Positions 63,165 to 64,000 of a stretch of DNA of 64,000 nt are shown here, one piece after another. Within the stretch, counting starts at the first letter, position 1. Every line of letters begins with the position of its first letter. The DNA comes from Ochotona curzoniae (lineage: Eukaryota > Chordata > Mammalia > Lagomorpha > Ochotonidae): assembly GCF_017591425.1 (NCBI RefSeq), contig NW_024467119.1, forward strand, positions 28,059,001-28,123,000, given 5' to 3'. Below the pieces are notes generated by a model. That model ran no database searches. It was not told the origin of the DNA and saw only the letters and a program-made list of their open reading frames with translations. Position numbers and translations under genes: made by a program.

Positions 63165-64000
63165 CATGTTGTTTCAATGCTCAGTTTCTATACTGTAGAC
63201 CACACCCTACATGCATTCATGTTTGTTCTGTTTCTGTATTTAATGTGTATAAGGCAGACAAGCGTCCTTCCAAGAAAAGTGGCCTACCTACTTGGTCCAC
63301 TAGATTAAAGTCAGAAGTAAATGGATCATTTTTGTTATACTAATTTATTGCACTTACTCATTGTATCAATTGCGTTGTGTGGCACAGTTACTTGATGATG
63401 TATATAGGGAGGGTAGAAAGAAAATTTGGCATACATCAACAACATTTTTTTATTTCTTTATAGATAACATTTCTGCATGATTCAAACAGCCCAACACATG
63501 CTTTTGTTCAATAGTAAATGCCTTGATTTGGCCTTAACTTCTTTGATGGTAGGCAAGATGAGATGGCCGTGAGGTTGCTCTTGTCTTCTAACGCCCAGGA
63601 AGTCTCCGCATGAGGTCAAAATGATCACTACTCTGCTAGTATCTAAGATTGTCAGGGAGACTAATTGCAGCATGTTGAGGGCAGGTCATCAACAGCCTCA
63701 GCTCTTGAAAGAAAGAACAGAAAGTTCTTTGCTAATCTGAGCTTCAGAAGGATTTGCATCGGAAGTCCCATTATTGTGACTATACTCCCGCATGGCTAAC
63801 TTCTGCAAAAGTCGCTTTGTCTACCAAAGAAGAACAAGAACACACACTCTGCCTATTTCACGGTTATTGTGAAGTTCACATGAGGAAAACTATGTGAAAA
63901 TGCACTGTAACTAGAACAAGTTTTAGGAATTTGCCCGTTTTAATGTCATCAAGCAGTTGAATAAAATCCATGTATTTCTTTTAAATATTTATTATTATTA
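63165..64000. other. Intergenic, window end
   Basis: No gene. A possible MIR 3' fragment lies about 63835-63930 and the T/A-rich last 20 bp could be the tail of another antisense C-SINE cut by the window edge. Confidence 0.35.

Noticed and set aside
63980..64000. Start of a further C-SINE at the window edge
   Set aside because: Only about 20 T/A-rich bases are visible, too few to call.

Overview
The window looks like mammalian nuclear DNA, most likely from a lagomorph and possibly a pika (Ochotona). It holds one spliced protein-coding gene, a large intergenic space, and many copies of the lagomorph tRNA-derived C-SINE, with its B-box-like GGTTCTAATCC, TCTC-rich 3' part and AATAAATAAATCT tail. 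The youngest copies carry variants I associate from memory with pika rather than rabbit. Species assignment is inference. There are no bacterial operons, CRISPR arrays, phage or bacterial-type genes.

Region 1 (about 1-10.6 kb) is the complete NKX6-1 homeobox gene on the + strand. It has a CpG-rich promoter and long GC-rich 5' leader (about 2.46-4.64 kb) and three coding exons (4643-5303, 6816-6988, 9046-9315). These join in frame into a 367-residue protein with an eh1-like repressor motif, Ser/Ala/Pro/Gly tracts, a homeodomain at residues 233-292 and an acidic C-terminus. A short 3' UTR has a poly(A) signal at 9688. No interspersed repeat is recognisable from 1 to about 14.9 kb.

Region 2 (about 10.6-25.2 kb) is the near 3' flank. 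It holds a pyrimidine-rich microsatellite, one MIR and one truncated C-SINE. A second CpG- and GC-rich domain (about 17.8-22.5 kb) has no recognisable protein gene but contains sequence that looks like conserved regulatory DNA, including a CTCF-like core, a 12-bp palindrome, an octamer and dense ATTA/TAAT motifs. AT-rich, repeat-poor sequence runs from 22.6 to 25.1 kb.

Region 3 (about 25.2-64 kb) is a gene desert filled with about 29 C-SINE copies (some nested, several with target-site duplications), old L1, L2 and MIR remnants, a 117-bp MITE-like element and microsatellites. Repeat-free patches between them (near 32.5, 38.4, 44.7 and 62.6 kb) are candidate distal enhancers of NKX6-1.

The only gene product supported is the NKX6-1 transcription factor. 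The rest is best read as its regulatory landscape plus transposon debris. I see no convincing novel system. The most interesting unexplained parts are the gene-less CpG domain at 18-22.5 kb and the compound hairpin at 34.78 kb.
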